From positions 22,975 to 82,430 of the forward strand of contig JAQYWR010000038.1 of the NCBI GenBank assembly GCA_029379225.1: a DNA stretch of 59,456 bases, read 5' to 3'. The position numbers and the translations under genes were made by a program. The notes under the pieces are model-generated. The model saw nothing but the letters and a program-made list of their open reading frames with translations. It did not search any database and was not told where the DNA came from. This DNA is from Nostoc sp. S4. GTDB taxonomy: Bacteria > Cyanobacteriota > Cyanobacteriia > Cyanobacteriales > Nostocaceae. Of the stretch, positions 1-8,368 are shown one piece after another (the first letter of the stretch is position 1; the number at the start of each line of letters is the position of its first letter).

Positions 1-501
1 AAAGCCCCTGGCGCTAAATACAAAGTTACCAGCGCCCAAAGTTGAGCCAACACCATTTATAAGAGCAACTACACCACCACCAAAGCCCCTAGCGCGGAAT
101 ACAGAGTTACCAGCGCCCAAAGTTGAGCCAACACCATTTATAAGAGTAACCACAGCACCACCACCAAAACCCCTGGCGCTAAATACAAAGTTACCAGCGC
201 CCAAAGTTGAGCCAACACCACTTACAAGAGTAATCACACCACCAGCGCCAAAGCCCCTGGCGCTAAATACAAAGTTACCAGCGCCCAAAGTTGAGCCAAC
301 ACCATTTATAAGAGCAATCACACCACCCGCACCAAAGCCCCTGGTGCGGAATACAAAGTTACCACTGCCTAAAGTTGAGCCAACAGCACTTACAAGAGCA
401 ACCACACCACCAGCACCAAAGCCCCTAGCACGAAATACAAAGTTACCACTGCCTAAAGTTGAGTCAACAGCACTTACAGGAGCAACTACACCACCAGCAC
501 C
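1..501 (+). repeat. Six tandem 81/84-bp coding repeats (TonB spacer)
   Basis: The AAAG that opens each unit recurs at about 1, 82, 166, 250, 334, 418 and 502, giving periods of 81, 84, 84, 84, 84 and 84 bp. Units 1-4 read LPAPKVEPTP and units 5-6 read LPLPKVE[PS]TA, so two sub-families are visible. All changes keep the reading frame. Confidence 0.95.
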
Positions 502-1120
502 AAAGCCGAAAAAAATTGCACTCGTGCCTAATACTACACCACCGCTAGCTAAGCCGCGAAAAACAGCGCTTGCAAGAGCTACTATATCACCAGTATCGAA
601 TCCTAAGAACTTAGGGCAGTCGAGAACATCCTTAAGCGGACGAACAGCATCTCAAGCTCGGTCTTCTATAAACACAGGTGCAGCAAGCTTGTTGGGTGGT
701 ACGGTGAGTGTATCTAGTCGAAATTTTAGTGGTGATTATCTGGCAGCATTACCTAATTCCAATCGAGATCGCCAAGCTCCTTCTGGTATTGATGCCCAAA
801 GTCAAGATATAGATATTACCTCTTACTTAAACCAATTACAGCAACAAGTAAGGCAGCAGTGGCTACCGGGACTGAGCCAGTCTTCCCGGCGAACAGTACT
901 TCACTTCAGTATTAACCGTTCAGGTAAACTAAGCAATCTCCAGCTGGCAGAAACTTCTGGATTTAGTGTGACCGATCAAGCCGCAATCAACGCTATACAG
1001 CGAGCCGCACCCTTTGCACCTTTGCCTACAGGATATCCCAACAACTACATCCATATTCAATTTACATTTAATATTAATGTCTATGGGGAGCTAAATTTAT
1101 CAGGGGATGGTGGACAATAG
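2..1120 (+). CDS. TonB-family energy transducer, C-terminal part (5' end outside window)
   Basis: The frame is open from the first bases of the window, so the gene starts upstream; the GTG at 344 lies inside the repeats and is not a credible start. About 372 residues are visible. The first ~170 are six tandem 27/28-residue repeats rich in Pro, Lys and Thr (each with KPLA, NTKLP and PKVEPT), then a degenerate tail. The last ~95 residues match the TonB C-terminal fold: an amphipathic helix (YLNQLQQQVRQQWLPG), a strand with INRSGKLSNLQL, then the AAINAIQRAAPFAPLP segment. TonB proteins couple inner-membrane proton-motive force to outer-membrane receptors, and a Pro/Lys region spans the periplasm. 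The membrane anchor should lie upstream. Whether it energises metal, sugar or vitamin uptake cannot be told. Convergent with the FAD oxidoreductase downstream. Confidence 0.8.
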   Translation, partial: KPLALNTKLPAPKVEPTPFIRATTPPPKPLARNTELPAPKVEPTPFIRVTTAPPPKPLALNTKLPAPKVEPTPLTRVITPPAPKPLALNTKLPAPKVEPTPFIRAITPPAPKPLVRNTKLPLPKVEPTALTRATTPPAPKPLARNTKLPLPKVESTALTGATTPPAPKPKKIALVPNTTPPLAKPRKTALARATISPVSNPKNLGQSRTSLSGRTASQARSSINTGAASLLGGTVSVSSRNFSGDYLAALPNSNRDRQAPSGIDAQSQDIDITSYLNQLQQQVRQQWLPGLSQSSRRTVLHFSINRSGKLSNLQLAETSGFSVTDQAAINAIQRAAPFAPLPTGYPNNYIHIQFTFNINVYGELNLSGDGGQ

Positions 1121-1263
1121 GCAAGCGATTAATTCAAAAGTAACAAACGCTTGTGATGTCAGAGTTTAAAATGCTTACCCACAAGCGTTATTGTTGCCAA
1201 GGGTGAATACTGCTAAAAAATATCTCACTGTTCACACTCAACAGTCAACAAGAACTGTTGAAA

Positions 1264-2829
1264 TTACTCTCCAACTGCAATTAACGGCTGGCTGATTTCA
1301 AGTTTTTGGCGTGGCGATCGCCCTGTCAACAGTTCTACTACATCCATCCCATTACCAATTACACCTGGTACGCTCGGATATCCAGCACTTGCCCCCACTA
1401 AAAAGAGGTTCGGTAATTCGGTTACATATCCTAGACGATTTAAACCAACTTGTTTTGGTACTAATTTTGCACCGTAAATATTACCCTGCGGTCGTCTAAG
1501 ATAAAATTCGCTGATGGTAGGTGTACCGTAAACTTTGATTCGGGTGTAGTTGTCCACATCTGGAATCAAATCTCGCACACTTGTCATTATCTGCTGATAA
1601 ACTTCCTGTTTTTTAGTTTTATATGCTTTTGGGTTGGTTTTATGCAGATATTCAAATGATTCATAGGAGCAGACAGTAGCAATCTCTAAAACATGATGCC
1701 CCTCTGGTGCCATCCCTGGTTCGCTGGATTTCATCGTCGGACAGGAGAGGAAAATCCACGGCTGACTGAGGTCTCCCTGCAATTGTTGTTGATATTTTTT
1801 ATTGAGGTTGCCTGTAGGATAATACCAAATATTCCAGTTACCGATGCCGTAGCGATGGGGATTGAAGCCGCTATCTAAACCCAGGTAAATATTGAAAGCA
1901 CTAGCTGAGTATTCGTAACGGGTGAGGCGTTGACGCTCTTTATCGCTCAAAGCCTCAGAATCGTGCATCAACTCTACTGTTAATTTGGGGTCGAGGTCGC
2001 TGATATAAGCCTTAGTAGCGCGATAGGTGATTCCATCGGCAAGTACGCTATGGACAGTATGGTTGCTAACTTGAATATGGTTAACTGTAGTTGAGTAGTT
2101 AATAACACCGCCACCTGCGGTAATTACGTTTGTAATAGTGTCAACAAAGTGTCTAAAGTGATGTTTTGGATAATAAGCGCCTTCTGAGTAGTCACAAACT
2201 AAGGAAGTGTGGGTGAGTAGAGCAATTTCTTTAGGTGGTAGTCCATAATCACCACTTTGCCCCGCCAACACTGCTTGTAGTTTAGGCGACAATCCGACAT
2301 GGTTATACAAATTTTGTAGTGTCCAGTTCCGCTTGCAAAATAAATTCAAATATTTTGGTAACTTTAACCAATCAGATAATTTGCGATCGAACCACCGAAC
2401 TTCCTGTACGAAGTTGCGAATTTCTTGGCGGAGTTGCACAATTTCATTGCAGTAATGGTTAATCGCGCCAGCTTCTTCTGGAAATGTCGAAAGTAAACGC
2501 GATCGCAGATTTTCCCATCCGAAAGGAATTCTAAAATCTGCCTCTGGTATAATAACTCGATCGATGCAGTCAAGATTAAGGCTATTAAAGGCTATATCTT
2601 GCTGAATATAGTTTAAAAATTGGGCTATAGTTTGACCAGAACCACATTGGGAAATGTAATGAACGTTAGCACAAAAACTATATTCTCCATAATCAAAGGT
2701 GTGACAGCATCCACCAGGTAAATAATGTTGTTCTAAAACTGCTACCTGGTAGCCTTGTCTAGTTAAACAGGCTGCGGCAGAAAGTCCACCCAATCCGGCT
2801 CCTAGAATTACGTAATCGAAGATTTCCAT
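1264..2829 (-). CDS. NAD(P)/FAD-dependent oxidoreductase, carotenoid isomerase / retinol saturase type
   Basis: A protein of about 521 residues. It opens with a Rossmann dinucleotide-binding motif (YVILGAGLGGLSAA, residues 6-19), then an acidic strand end (VLEQH) and GGCCHTF. Near the C terminus are NIYGAKLVP and the FAD-closing segment LFLVGASAGYPSVPGVIGNG. This layout is that of the phytoene desaturase / CrtH / retinol saturase superfamily, and the length fits. I chose the ATG at 2829, preceded by AGAGGAAACC at good spacing, over a TTG six codons upstream. No carotenoid gene is adjacent, so the substrate is unknown; carotenoid isomerisation or saturation is inference from family only. Confidence 0.75.
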   Translation of the reverse strand: MEIFDYVILGAGLGGLSAAACLTRQGYQVAVLEQHYLPGGCCHTFDYGEYSFCANVHYISQCGSGQTIAQFLNYIQQDIAFNSLNLDCIDRVIIPEADFRIPFGWENLRSRLLSTFPEEAGAINHYCNEIVQLRQEIRNFVQEVRWFDRKLSDWLKLPKYLNLFCKRNWTLQNLYNHVGLSPKLQAVLAGQSGDYGLPPKEIALLTHTSLVCDYSEGAYYPKHHFRHFVDTITNVITAGGGVINYSTTVNHIQVSNHTVHSVLADGITYRATKAYISDLDPKLTVELMHDSEALSDKERQRLTRYEYSASAFNIYLGLDSGFNPHRYGIGNWNIWYYPTGNLNKKYQQQLQGDLSQPWIFLSCPTMKSSEPGMAPEGHHVLEIATVCSYESFEYLHKTNPKAYKTKKQEVYQQIMTSVRDLIPDVDNYTRIKVYGTPTISEFYLRRPQGNIYGAKLVPKQVGLNRLGYVTELPNLFLVGASAGYPSVPGVIGNGMDVVELLTGRSPRQKLEISQPLIAVGE

Positions 2830-3425
2830 CTCGGTTTCCTCTGGCAATCTTGATTTCGGTGTTATGGTTTTTTTACGATTTTTTACTTAGAAAAATGCCA
2901 AAATCCTCAATAATTATTCACCTAAATTTTTAGTTTTGGCTTGAGGATGATTTTTTTGCAATCAAATATGAGTTATATCACTAACATTTAGATGCCCTAA
3001 ATAATATTTCAAATAACCACAAAATTTTGCTGCGAATCTTGATAAAATTTGCAGCATTGGAATAGTTGATAATTTAATAATCTAAATTATTTTCTTTCTA
3101 TTTTATGTATTCAGATTATCTAAGTCGGCAGTAATTGTTTGATAATGTCTGCTTTTCTTAATCAAAGCTGAATATTCCAACAACGCCTAAGAAAAAATAA
3201 TACTTATACTACAAGCTTTTGACGTCTAATAAATCTAAAGTTGATTTTGCCCATAAAATAGTATAATTTTAATTAGTTAAAAAGATATTTATTAAGACAA
3301 ATCTGGAAATACACAAAAACTTATTTTTAATAAATTAAAACTAAAAAATTTACCATTAAATTTTAGAAAATTATCTTCCCAACGCTGAGACCACTGTTGT
3401 AGAAATTACAATTGACCCATACTCA
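2830..3425. other. AT-rich intergenic region, nothing recognised
   Basis: This lies between the divergent FAD oxidoreductase and holB genes, so it should hold both promoters. It is very AT-rich with poly-A/T runs. I see no gene, RNA or clear inverted repeat. Confidence 0.6.
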
Positions 3426-4373
3426 ATGCCCAACGATCCATTTACACCACTTGTAGGCCAACAACAAGCTATAGAGTTACTCACTCAAGCTGTCAAACAA
3501 AACCGCGTTCCTCCAGCTTATTTATTCGTCGGCCCGGATGGTGTAGGAAGGAGTTTAGCAGCTAGGTGCTTTGTAGAATTACTATTCTCTAATGAAATGC
3601 AAGCCAGTGCATCTTTACAAAACCGTTTGCTTCAAGGTAATCACCCAGCTTTATTGTGGGTGCAACCAACTTACCAATATCAAGGACAACGATTCACAGC
3701 AGCAGAAGCGACTGAAAAAGGACTTAAGCGTAAGACACCACCAGTAATTCGATTAGAGCAAATTCGGGAAATTACCGAGTTTCTCAGTCGTCCGCCTTTG
3801 GAAGCGCCAAGGAATGTGGTAGTACTGGAGGAAGCTCAAACAATGGCAGAAGCAGCAGCCAATGCTTTACTGAAAACTTTAGAAGAACCAGGACAAGCAA
3901 CATTAATTTTAATTGCACCCACAGTTGAGTCTGTGCTACCAACCTTGGTGTCACGCTGTCAACGCATTCCTTTTTATCGCCTAGATGCACAGTCTTTGGC
4001 TGTTGTACTTAAGCAAACAGGTCATGAGGAAATTTTGCAACATCAAGTAGTATTGAGTATAGCAGCTGGCAGTGTGGGAAAGGCGATCGCTTCTTTTGAG
4101 CAACTACAAGCTATTTCCCCTGAATTACTCGCAGACTTGAAACTCGCGCCTAAATCTTACCGCAACGCTTTAGAGTTAGCCAAGAAAATTGATAAAGATT
4201 TAGATACAGAAGCACAACTGTGGTTAATTGATTATCTTCAGCAATTTTACTGGCAGCAGTGGCATCAATCCAACACAATCGAGCAGCTAGAACAAGCTCG
4301 TAAATACTTACTTACTTATGCTCAACCACGGTTAGTTTGGGAATGTCTGCTTTTATCGATGTATCAAAAATAA
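3426..4373 (+). CDS. holB: DNA polymerase III clamp-loader subunit delta'
   Basis: A 315-residue AAA+ protein that starts PLVGQQQAIELLTQAV and continues PPAYLFVGPDGVGRS (P-loop, residues 36-43), LEEAQTMAEAAANALLKTLEEP (Walker B/sensor region) and VESVLPTLVSRCQRIPF (sensor 1 with the SRC arginine motif). These are hallmarks of delta', a rigid part of the clamp loader that places the beta clamp on DNA. The P-loop has Arg instead of Lys (GVGRS) and the zinc-binding cysteines of many delta' proteins are not apparent, both fitting a subunit that does not hydrolyse ATP. ATG start; no obvious operon partner. Confidence 0.9.
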   Translation: MPNDPFTPLVGQQQAIELLTQAVKQNRVPPAYLFVGPDGVGRSLAARCFVELLFSNEMQASASLQNRLLQGNHPALLWVQPTYQYQGQRFTAAEATEKGLKRKTPPVIRLEQIREITEFLSRPPLEAPRNVVVLEEAQTMAEAAANALLKTLEEPGQATLILIAPTVESVLPTLVSRCQRIPFYRLDAQSLAVVLKQTGHEEILQHQVVLSIAAGSVGKAIASFEQLQAISPELLADLKLAPKSYRNALELAKKIDKDLDTEAQLWLIDYLQQFYWQQWHQSNTIEQLEQARKYLLTYAQPRLVWECLLLSMYQK

Positions 4374-4916
4374 AGCGTAATTCAAAATTCTTAATTTAGA
4401 AGAACTCTGCCAATTGTATGAATATTCACAAGCTAGAATAGTTGTAGCAGCTTTCTATATCGCGTAGATGAGTATTCCGACATTGAAGTGTCAAAAGACA
4501 TCTTCTCAAGACACGAAAGATTTACTCGATTGTCAAAGGTTCTAATACTGCTTGGCGTAATTTGTAATTTGTAATTCGTAATTACTATACCGCAAGCGTT
4601 TCATTGATTTGAAATCGGTGGTTTGTTTACGCATACGGTGTATTAGAAAAAAGTATCAAGCTGATGCGCGTCTAGATTGTACATTTTTGCATTCAGACCG
4701 TCATTTGTCATTTGTTCTTTGTTATTTTTGAAAAACCAATGACCAAGCGCAAAGTCTGAGCGGAGGTTTCCTCCGATCGGAACTTTGTAAGAGATGACTA
4801 ATGACCAATGACAGCCCTGACAATTAAATATACAAATTAAATGCGTAACAGCTTAGTGAGGATAACTAAATAAAAGCTGTCTAAATTATTGTCTTTGAAG
4901 ATTCCACCCCAAGCTC
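4374..4916. other. Intergenic region with short dispersed repeats
   Basis: It holds runs of the TAATTTGTAATTCGTAAT and GACTAATGACCAATGAC types, which recur between genes elsewhere in the window (near 18,905, 22,220, 27,580 and 54,895), plus one strong hairpin listed separately. No coding sequence is recognised. Confidence 0.6.
4751..4786. repeat. Dispersed palindrome with GGAGG-TTT-CCTCC core
   Basis: The core CGGAGG/TTT/CCTCCG is a perfect 6-bp stem, flanked by a further AAAGT...ACTTT pair. The same GGAGG-AAA-CCTCC core recurs inverted at 39627-39639, so it is a dispersed repeat and not only a terminator. Confidence 0.65.
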
Positions 4917-5552
4917 ATGATCGACTTACCACGGACAATTCCAGTTCTTCTTTTAGGGGCGAGCTTGGCTGTGCTTTCCCCTCGACTTGGCACTGCTTCT
5001 AGTGTTCAAAAGCTACCTAGTCTTGCCCAAGCATCAACTAATTTGTCAACTAATTTGCAAGTGGTCAAATCAGCAGGACTGTCCCCCGATATGGATGTAC
5101 CTTGGTCAAAACCCGTGAAAATAGTTGACCCTTTTGAAGGGGAGTTATTTGGGGTTTTCGATCGCAATTATTTAGGTGGTTATTTATACCGTAGTGGCTC
5201 AAAGCAAGTTATTAGTTTGTGGACTCCTTCCAGCATTCGACTACTTGTAACAATAAATAGCGATCGAGCAAGTTCTTCTTTCTACACCGCAGGTAATATA
5301 TATTATCCTAGACCTGATTATGTGAGGTTCGTCACTACTAAAAAAGTAGATAAACTCTTGCTCAAAGTTAGAGGAAAAGTTTTTCAATTAGACAGTTCAA
5401 CCGGCACGTTTGCTGTCAATAAAGAATTAGCCACTGCTTTGAAAAATGCTCCAGATGAGAATTTAGACATCAGATTAGTATTGGAAGGAGGCCAAACCGT
5501 TGATAGCGAAATTGGCAAACAGACGGTGAAAGCTTGGCGAAGTATTTACTGA
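4917..5552 (+). CDS. Putative exported protein of unknown function
   Basis: A 211-residue protein. The first ~27 residues are a hydrophobic stretch (IPVLLLGASLAVLSPRLG) ending in small residues (TASSVQ), which looks like a signal peptide. The rest is mixed alpha/beta, with WTPSSIRLLVTINSD and VDKLLLKVRGKVFQLD suggesting beta strands. I recognise no catalytic motif or named family. ATG start; stands alone on its strand. Confidence 0.65.
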   Translation: MIDLPRTIPVLLLGASLAVLSPRLGTASSVQKLPSLAQASTNLSTNLQVVKSAGLSPDMDVPWSKPVKIVDPFEGELFGVFDRNYLGGYLYRSGSKQVISLWTPSSIRLLVTINSDRASSSFYTAGNIYYPRPDYVRFVTTKKVDKLLLKVRGKVFQLDSSTGTFAVNKELATALKNAPDENLDIRLVLEGGQTVDSEIGKQTVKAWRSIY

Positions 5553-5996
5553 TACCAAATTGCTGTCAAAGATAGTATTATTCTGTCATTTTGACTGGAG
5601 CAGAGTGCAAAAAGCAATCTCAGCAGAGCCAAACTACTACAACCGAATGCAACTTAGTATCAAGGATCGAGGAAATACCCTCATTCTCAATTTTTCCGAC
5701 TCCTTTTTCTTCAAACCAGCCACACAGGCGGTATACTACTTGCTAGGAATGAAATAAACATCTTTGTACCTCCACTCCCTGTGTTTCTTGAGACAGTTAG
5801 AAATGCTGTCAAGTGAATTAATCATTTTGATTTATTGAGTTGAAAAAAAAAAGTAATTGTTTTTATTGTTAAAAGTCTTTAAACTAGAGTTAGCCGGTCA
5901 ACAATGAGTTGATTGTTAAGTTTTTCTCAGCAATAGCTCAGGGAAATAGATTCAATGACTTTGTATATTTAGGTGTGACTCTAAAATATTACGCCT
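5553..5996. other. Intergenic region upstream of the Rrf2 gene
   Basis: A 65-codon open frame at 5560-5757 starts 7 bp after the previous stop, but it has no ribosome-binding site and no recognisable family, so I do not call it a gene. The rest is AT-rich and should hold the promoter of the Rrf2 regulator. Confidence 0.5.
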
Positions 5997-6434
5997 GTGG
6001 TAATCTCTAACAAATCAGAATATGCCCTTCTAGCCCTGTTAGAGTTGGCAACTTGCTACCCTAACGGTGATGCCCTACAAATTCGAGAAATAGCAGTACT
6101 ACAAGACATACCAAACCGCTATTTAGAACAACTCTTAGCAACATTAAGGCGTGGAGGTTTAATTAAAAGTATACGCGGAGCCAAAGGCGGCTATGTTTTG
6201 GCACGAGACCCCAGGACAATCACAGTACTGGATGCTTTTACCTGTATGGAAGGGTCAGATGCTGCTGTCTCTACTTGCGAACCGCCTCCCAGCACGGTAG
6301 AAGGTGAGCTAATTCAGGAAGTGTGGCAGGAAGCACGTCAAGCTGCTAACTCTGTGTTAGAAAAATATACACTCCAAGACCTTTGTGAACGCAGAGCAAT
6401 CCGCCAACAGAAGGAACTGATGTATTATATTTAG
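5997..6434 (+). CDS. Rrf2-family transcriptional regulator
   Basis: A 145-residue protein starting at GTG. It has the Rrf2 winged-helix pattern: KSEYALLALLELA (helix 1), IREIAVLQDIPNRYLEQLLATLRRGGLIKSIRGAKGGY (recognition helix and wing, residues 29-66), then a dimerisation helix. Cysteines are at 83, 94 and 130. The close CxnC pair in the loop after the wing could bind an Fe-S cluster as in IscR, but spacing differs and the ligand set is unproven. It resembles the short Rrf2 regulators found widely in cyanobacteria. Targets are unknown; no Fe-S assembly gene is adjacent. Confidence 0.88.
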   Translation: MVISNKSEYALLALLELATCYPNGDALQIREIAVLQDIPNRYLEQLLATLRRGGLIKSIRGAKGGYVLARDPRTITVLDAFTCMEGSDAAVSTCEPPPSTVEGELIQEVWQEARQAANSVLEKYTLQDLCERRAIRQQKELMYYI

Positions 6435-6897
6435 GAAAGTTTAACTACTCCACCTTTGTGAGCTACGGTGGTGTATCCATGACTTCTTCTAAGATACAAG
6501 GTGTGTTATAGGCATTAGTCAGTAACCCACCATCGGATATTTTTGTGTGTAAGCGAGCGGCATAACACATCCGATAAAACTTATTTAAAACTTTTGTGTG
6601 AGCGATCGCCCAGCGTACTTAGTATTATTTCCTTCAGCAAGAGAGTTTTAAAAAATTTGCGATCTCAAATATCTAACTAAACATATTTTATAGCCAGTAG
6701 GGTGTGTTATGGCGCAACGCAACGTATCATTAATCTTAGTGCGTTATGGCAAAAATATTTATTTTTGTTATCTTCAATCAGAGTGTGTGGAAAGAACATC
6801 ATTTATAAGTATGTAGTTTAACGCCAATGAAAATTTTTGATTACAATGCAGATGTCTACTAGGCGGCGTACTGTCTACTAAATTCAGCAAATAATCG
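6435..6897. other. Intergenic region upstream of the ureohydrolase gene
   Basis: It contains a GGTGTGTTATGGCGCAACGC segment typical of short repeated intergenic DNA in these organisms and one HIP1 site. I looked for a guanidine riboswitch leader and saw no convincing conserved core. No gene is recognised. Confidence 0.5.
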
Positions 6898-7938
6898 ATG
6901 AGTAATCAACTACAAGACTACAATCCCAGCGGCGTAGGTGAAATAAATGGCAACCTTTTAGGTTTACCATTCGATTACGAGTCTGCAAACTTGATTGTCT
7001 TTGGTGTTCCGTGGGAAGTGACTGTTTCTTATGGTGCAGGTACAGCTAACGGGCCACAGAGGATTCTGGATGCTTCAACGCAACTAGATTTGTTCGATTT
7101 CGATCATCCCGATGGCTGGAAGCAGGGAATTTTTATGGTCGAAATTTCCCAGGATATTTTAGAAAAGAACAAATACTATCGCAGCTTAGCAGCAAAAATT
7201 ATCGAACGATTAGCTCAAGGTAAACAACTCTCAGATATACCAGATTTAACACCTGTATTGACACAAATCAATCAGGCTTGTCAACAAGTTAATCAATGGC
7301 TGTTTGAGAATTGTCAGCAAGCAATTAACAATGGTAAACGAGTCGCAGTCATTGGAGGAGATCATAGTTCGCCGTTAGGTTATTTCCAAGCATTGGCGAC
7401 TCACTACCCAAATTATGGAATTTTGCACATTGACGCACATGCAGATTTACGCGACGCCTATGAGGGATTTGAATTTTCTCATGCGTCGATCATGTTTAAT
7501 GCAATGAAAATACCGCAAATTTCCAAGTTAGTGCAAGTTGCTTTGCGAGATATTTCTCATGATGAAGTGCAGATGATTAACCAATCTAATAGTCGGATTA
7601 TTGCTTATTACGATCCTGCCATTAAACAAAAGCTTTACTCTGGCACAACTTGGATTGATTTATGTCGAGAAATTATCAATCATTTACCTGAGTATGTTTA
7701 TATTAGCTTTGATGCTGATGGTTTAGATCCAAAACTTTGTTCGAGTACAGGTACTCCTGTTCCAGGTGGATTAGAATTAGAACAAGCATTTTGTCTGTTT
7801 CGGGAATTAGTAAATAGTGGCAGAAAAATTATTGGCTTTGATATTTGCGAAGTTGGTGACAGTGAGTGGGATGGTAATGTTGGGGCACGGGTTGTTTATA
7901 AGCTGGCGAATTTGATGGATTTGTCAAATAGAATTTAG
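6898..7938 (+). CDS. Ureohydrolase (arginase/agmatinase/guanidinase family)
   Basis: A 346-residue protein with the arginase fold and a complete binuclear metal site: GGDHS (153-157), DAHADLRD (179-186) and DADGLDP (272-278), giving His156, Asp179, His181, Asp183, Asp272 and Asp274; Glu318 lies in FDICEVG. Family members hydrolyse a guanidino group to urea using Mn or Ni. Known substrates are arginine, agmatine, formiminoglutamate and, in some cyanobacteria, free guanidine. Substrate cannot be assigned from motifs alone. The extended N terminus before the YGAGTANGPQ segment and the insertion around 80-130 set it apart from short agmatinases. No hypA/hypB-like nickel genes or transporter are adjacent. 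Confidence 0.85.
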   Translation: MSNQLQDYNPSGVGEINGNLLGLPFDYESANLIVFGVPWEVTVSYGAGTANGPQRILDASTQLDLFDFDHPDGWKQGIFMVEISQDILEKNKYYRSLAAKIIERLAQGKQLSDIPDLTPVLTQINQACQQVNQWLFENCQQAINNGKRVAVIGGDHSSPLGYFQALATHYPNYGILHIDAHADLRDAYEGFEFSHASIMFNAMKIPQISKLVQVALRDISHDEVQMINQSNSRIIAYYDPAIKQKLYSGTTWIDLCREIINHLPEYVYISFDADGLDPKLCSSTGTPVPGGLELEQAFCLFRELVNSGRKIIGFDICEVGDSEWDGNVGARVVYKLANLMDLSNRI

Positions 7939-8368
7939 CAGTCAGAATAGAGAATTCAGTAAATGCTCTCGCCTTTGCTCCTATTGTGCTGTACTTTTGG
8001 CGGATGTTTTATTGTTTCTGATGCTACTTGTCTTCATTTGGGAACGAATTCCTAATATTAATTTTTCATTAGTATTAAGTAAGTGGACATTGAAAAATGT
8101 AAAGTAGAATTTTTACAATCGCTTCGCTACCCTTCTCCTAACGGAGACGCTACGCGAATGGGAAACCGCTTCGCGTCTACACTCCGTTTTGTTCGTAATG
8201 ACATTTTACGTTTAATTAGGTTGAGCTACTTACCTCTGTATTTGATTCTTGTTGATAAGTAGATAGACATGATTAAATCTAAGATGTCATTGCGAGCGAA
8301 GCAAAGCAACCGCAAAGTCTCTGAGATTGCTTCGCTTCGCTTGCAATGACAGAATATACTATATTTAT
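7939..8368. other. Intergenic region between convergent genes, repeat-rich
   Basis: It holds a GCTTCGCTACCC...GGAGACGCTACGCGAA palindromic repeat at about 8120-8195 and a long hairpin at 8285-8351. There is no gene. The hairpin lies between two converging transcription units and could end transcription. Confidence 0.6.
8285..8351. repeat. 67-bp hairpin repeat (TGTCATTGC...GCAATGACA)
   Basis: The arms TGTCATTGCGAGCGAAGC and GCTTCGCTTGCAATGACA pair almost perfectly around a ~30-base loop. This type of element is widely scattered in Nostoc-like genomes. It may act as a bidirectional terminator between the ureohydrolase and monooxygenase genes. Confidence 0.8.

Noticed and set aside
5560..5757. 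A 65-residue protein
   Set aside because: No ribosome-binding site, no family; part resembles repeat DNA (CATTTTGACTGGAGCAGAG).
6435..6897. Guanidine riboswitch before the ureohydrolase gene
   Set aside because: I could not find the conserved core sequences; only short intergenic repeats are present.
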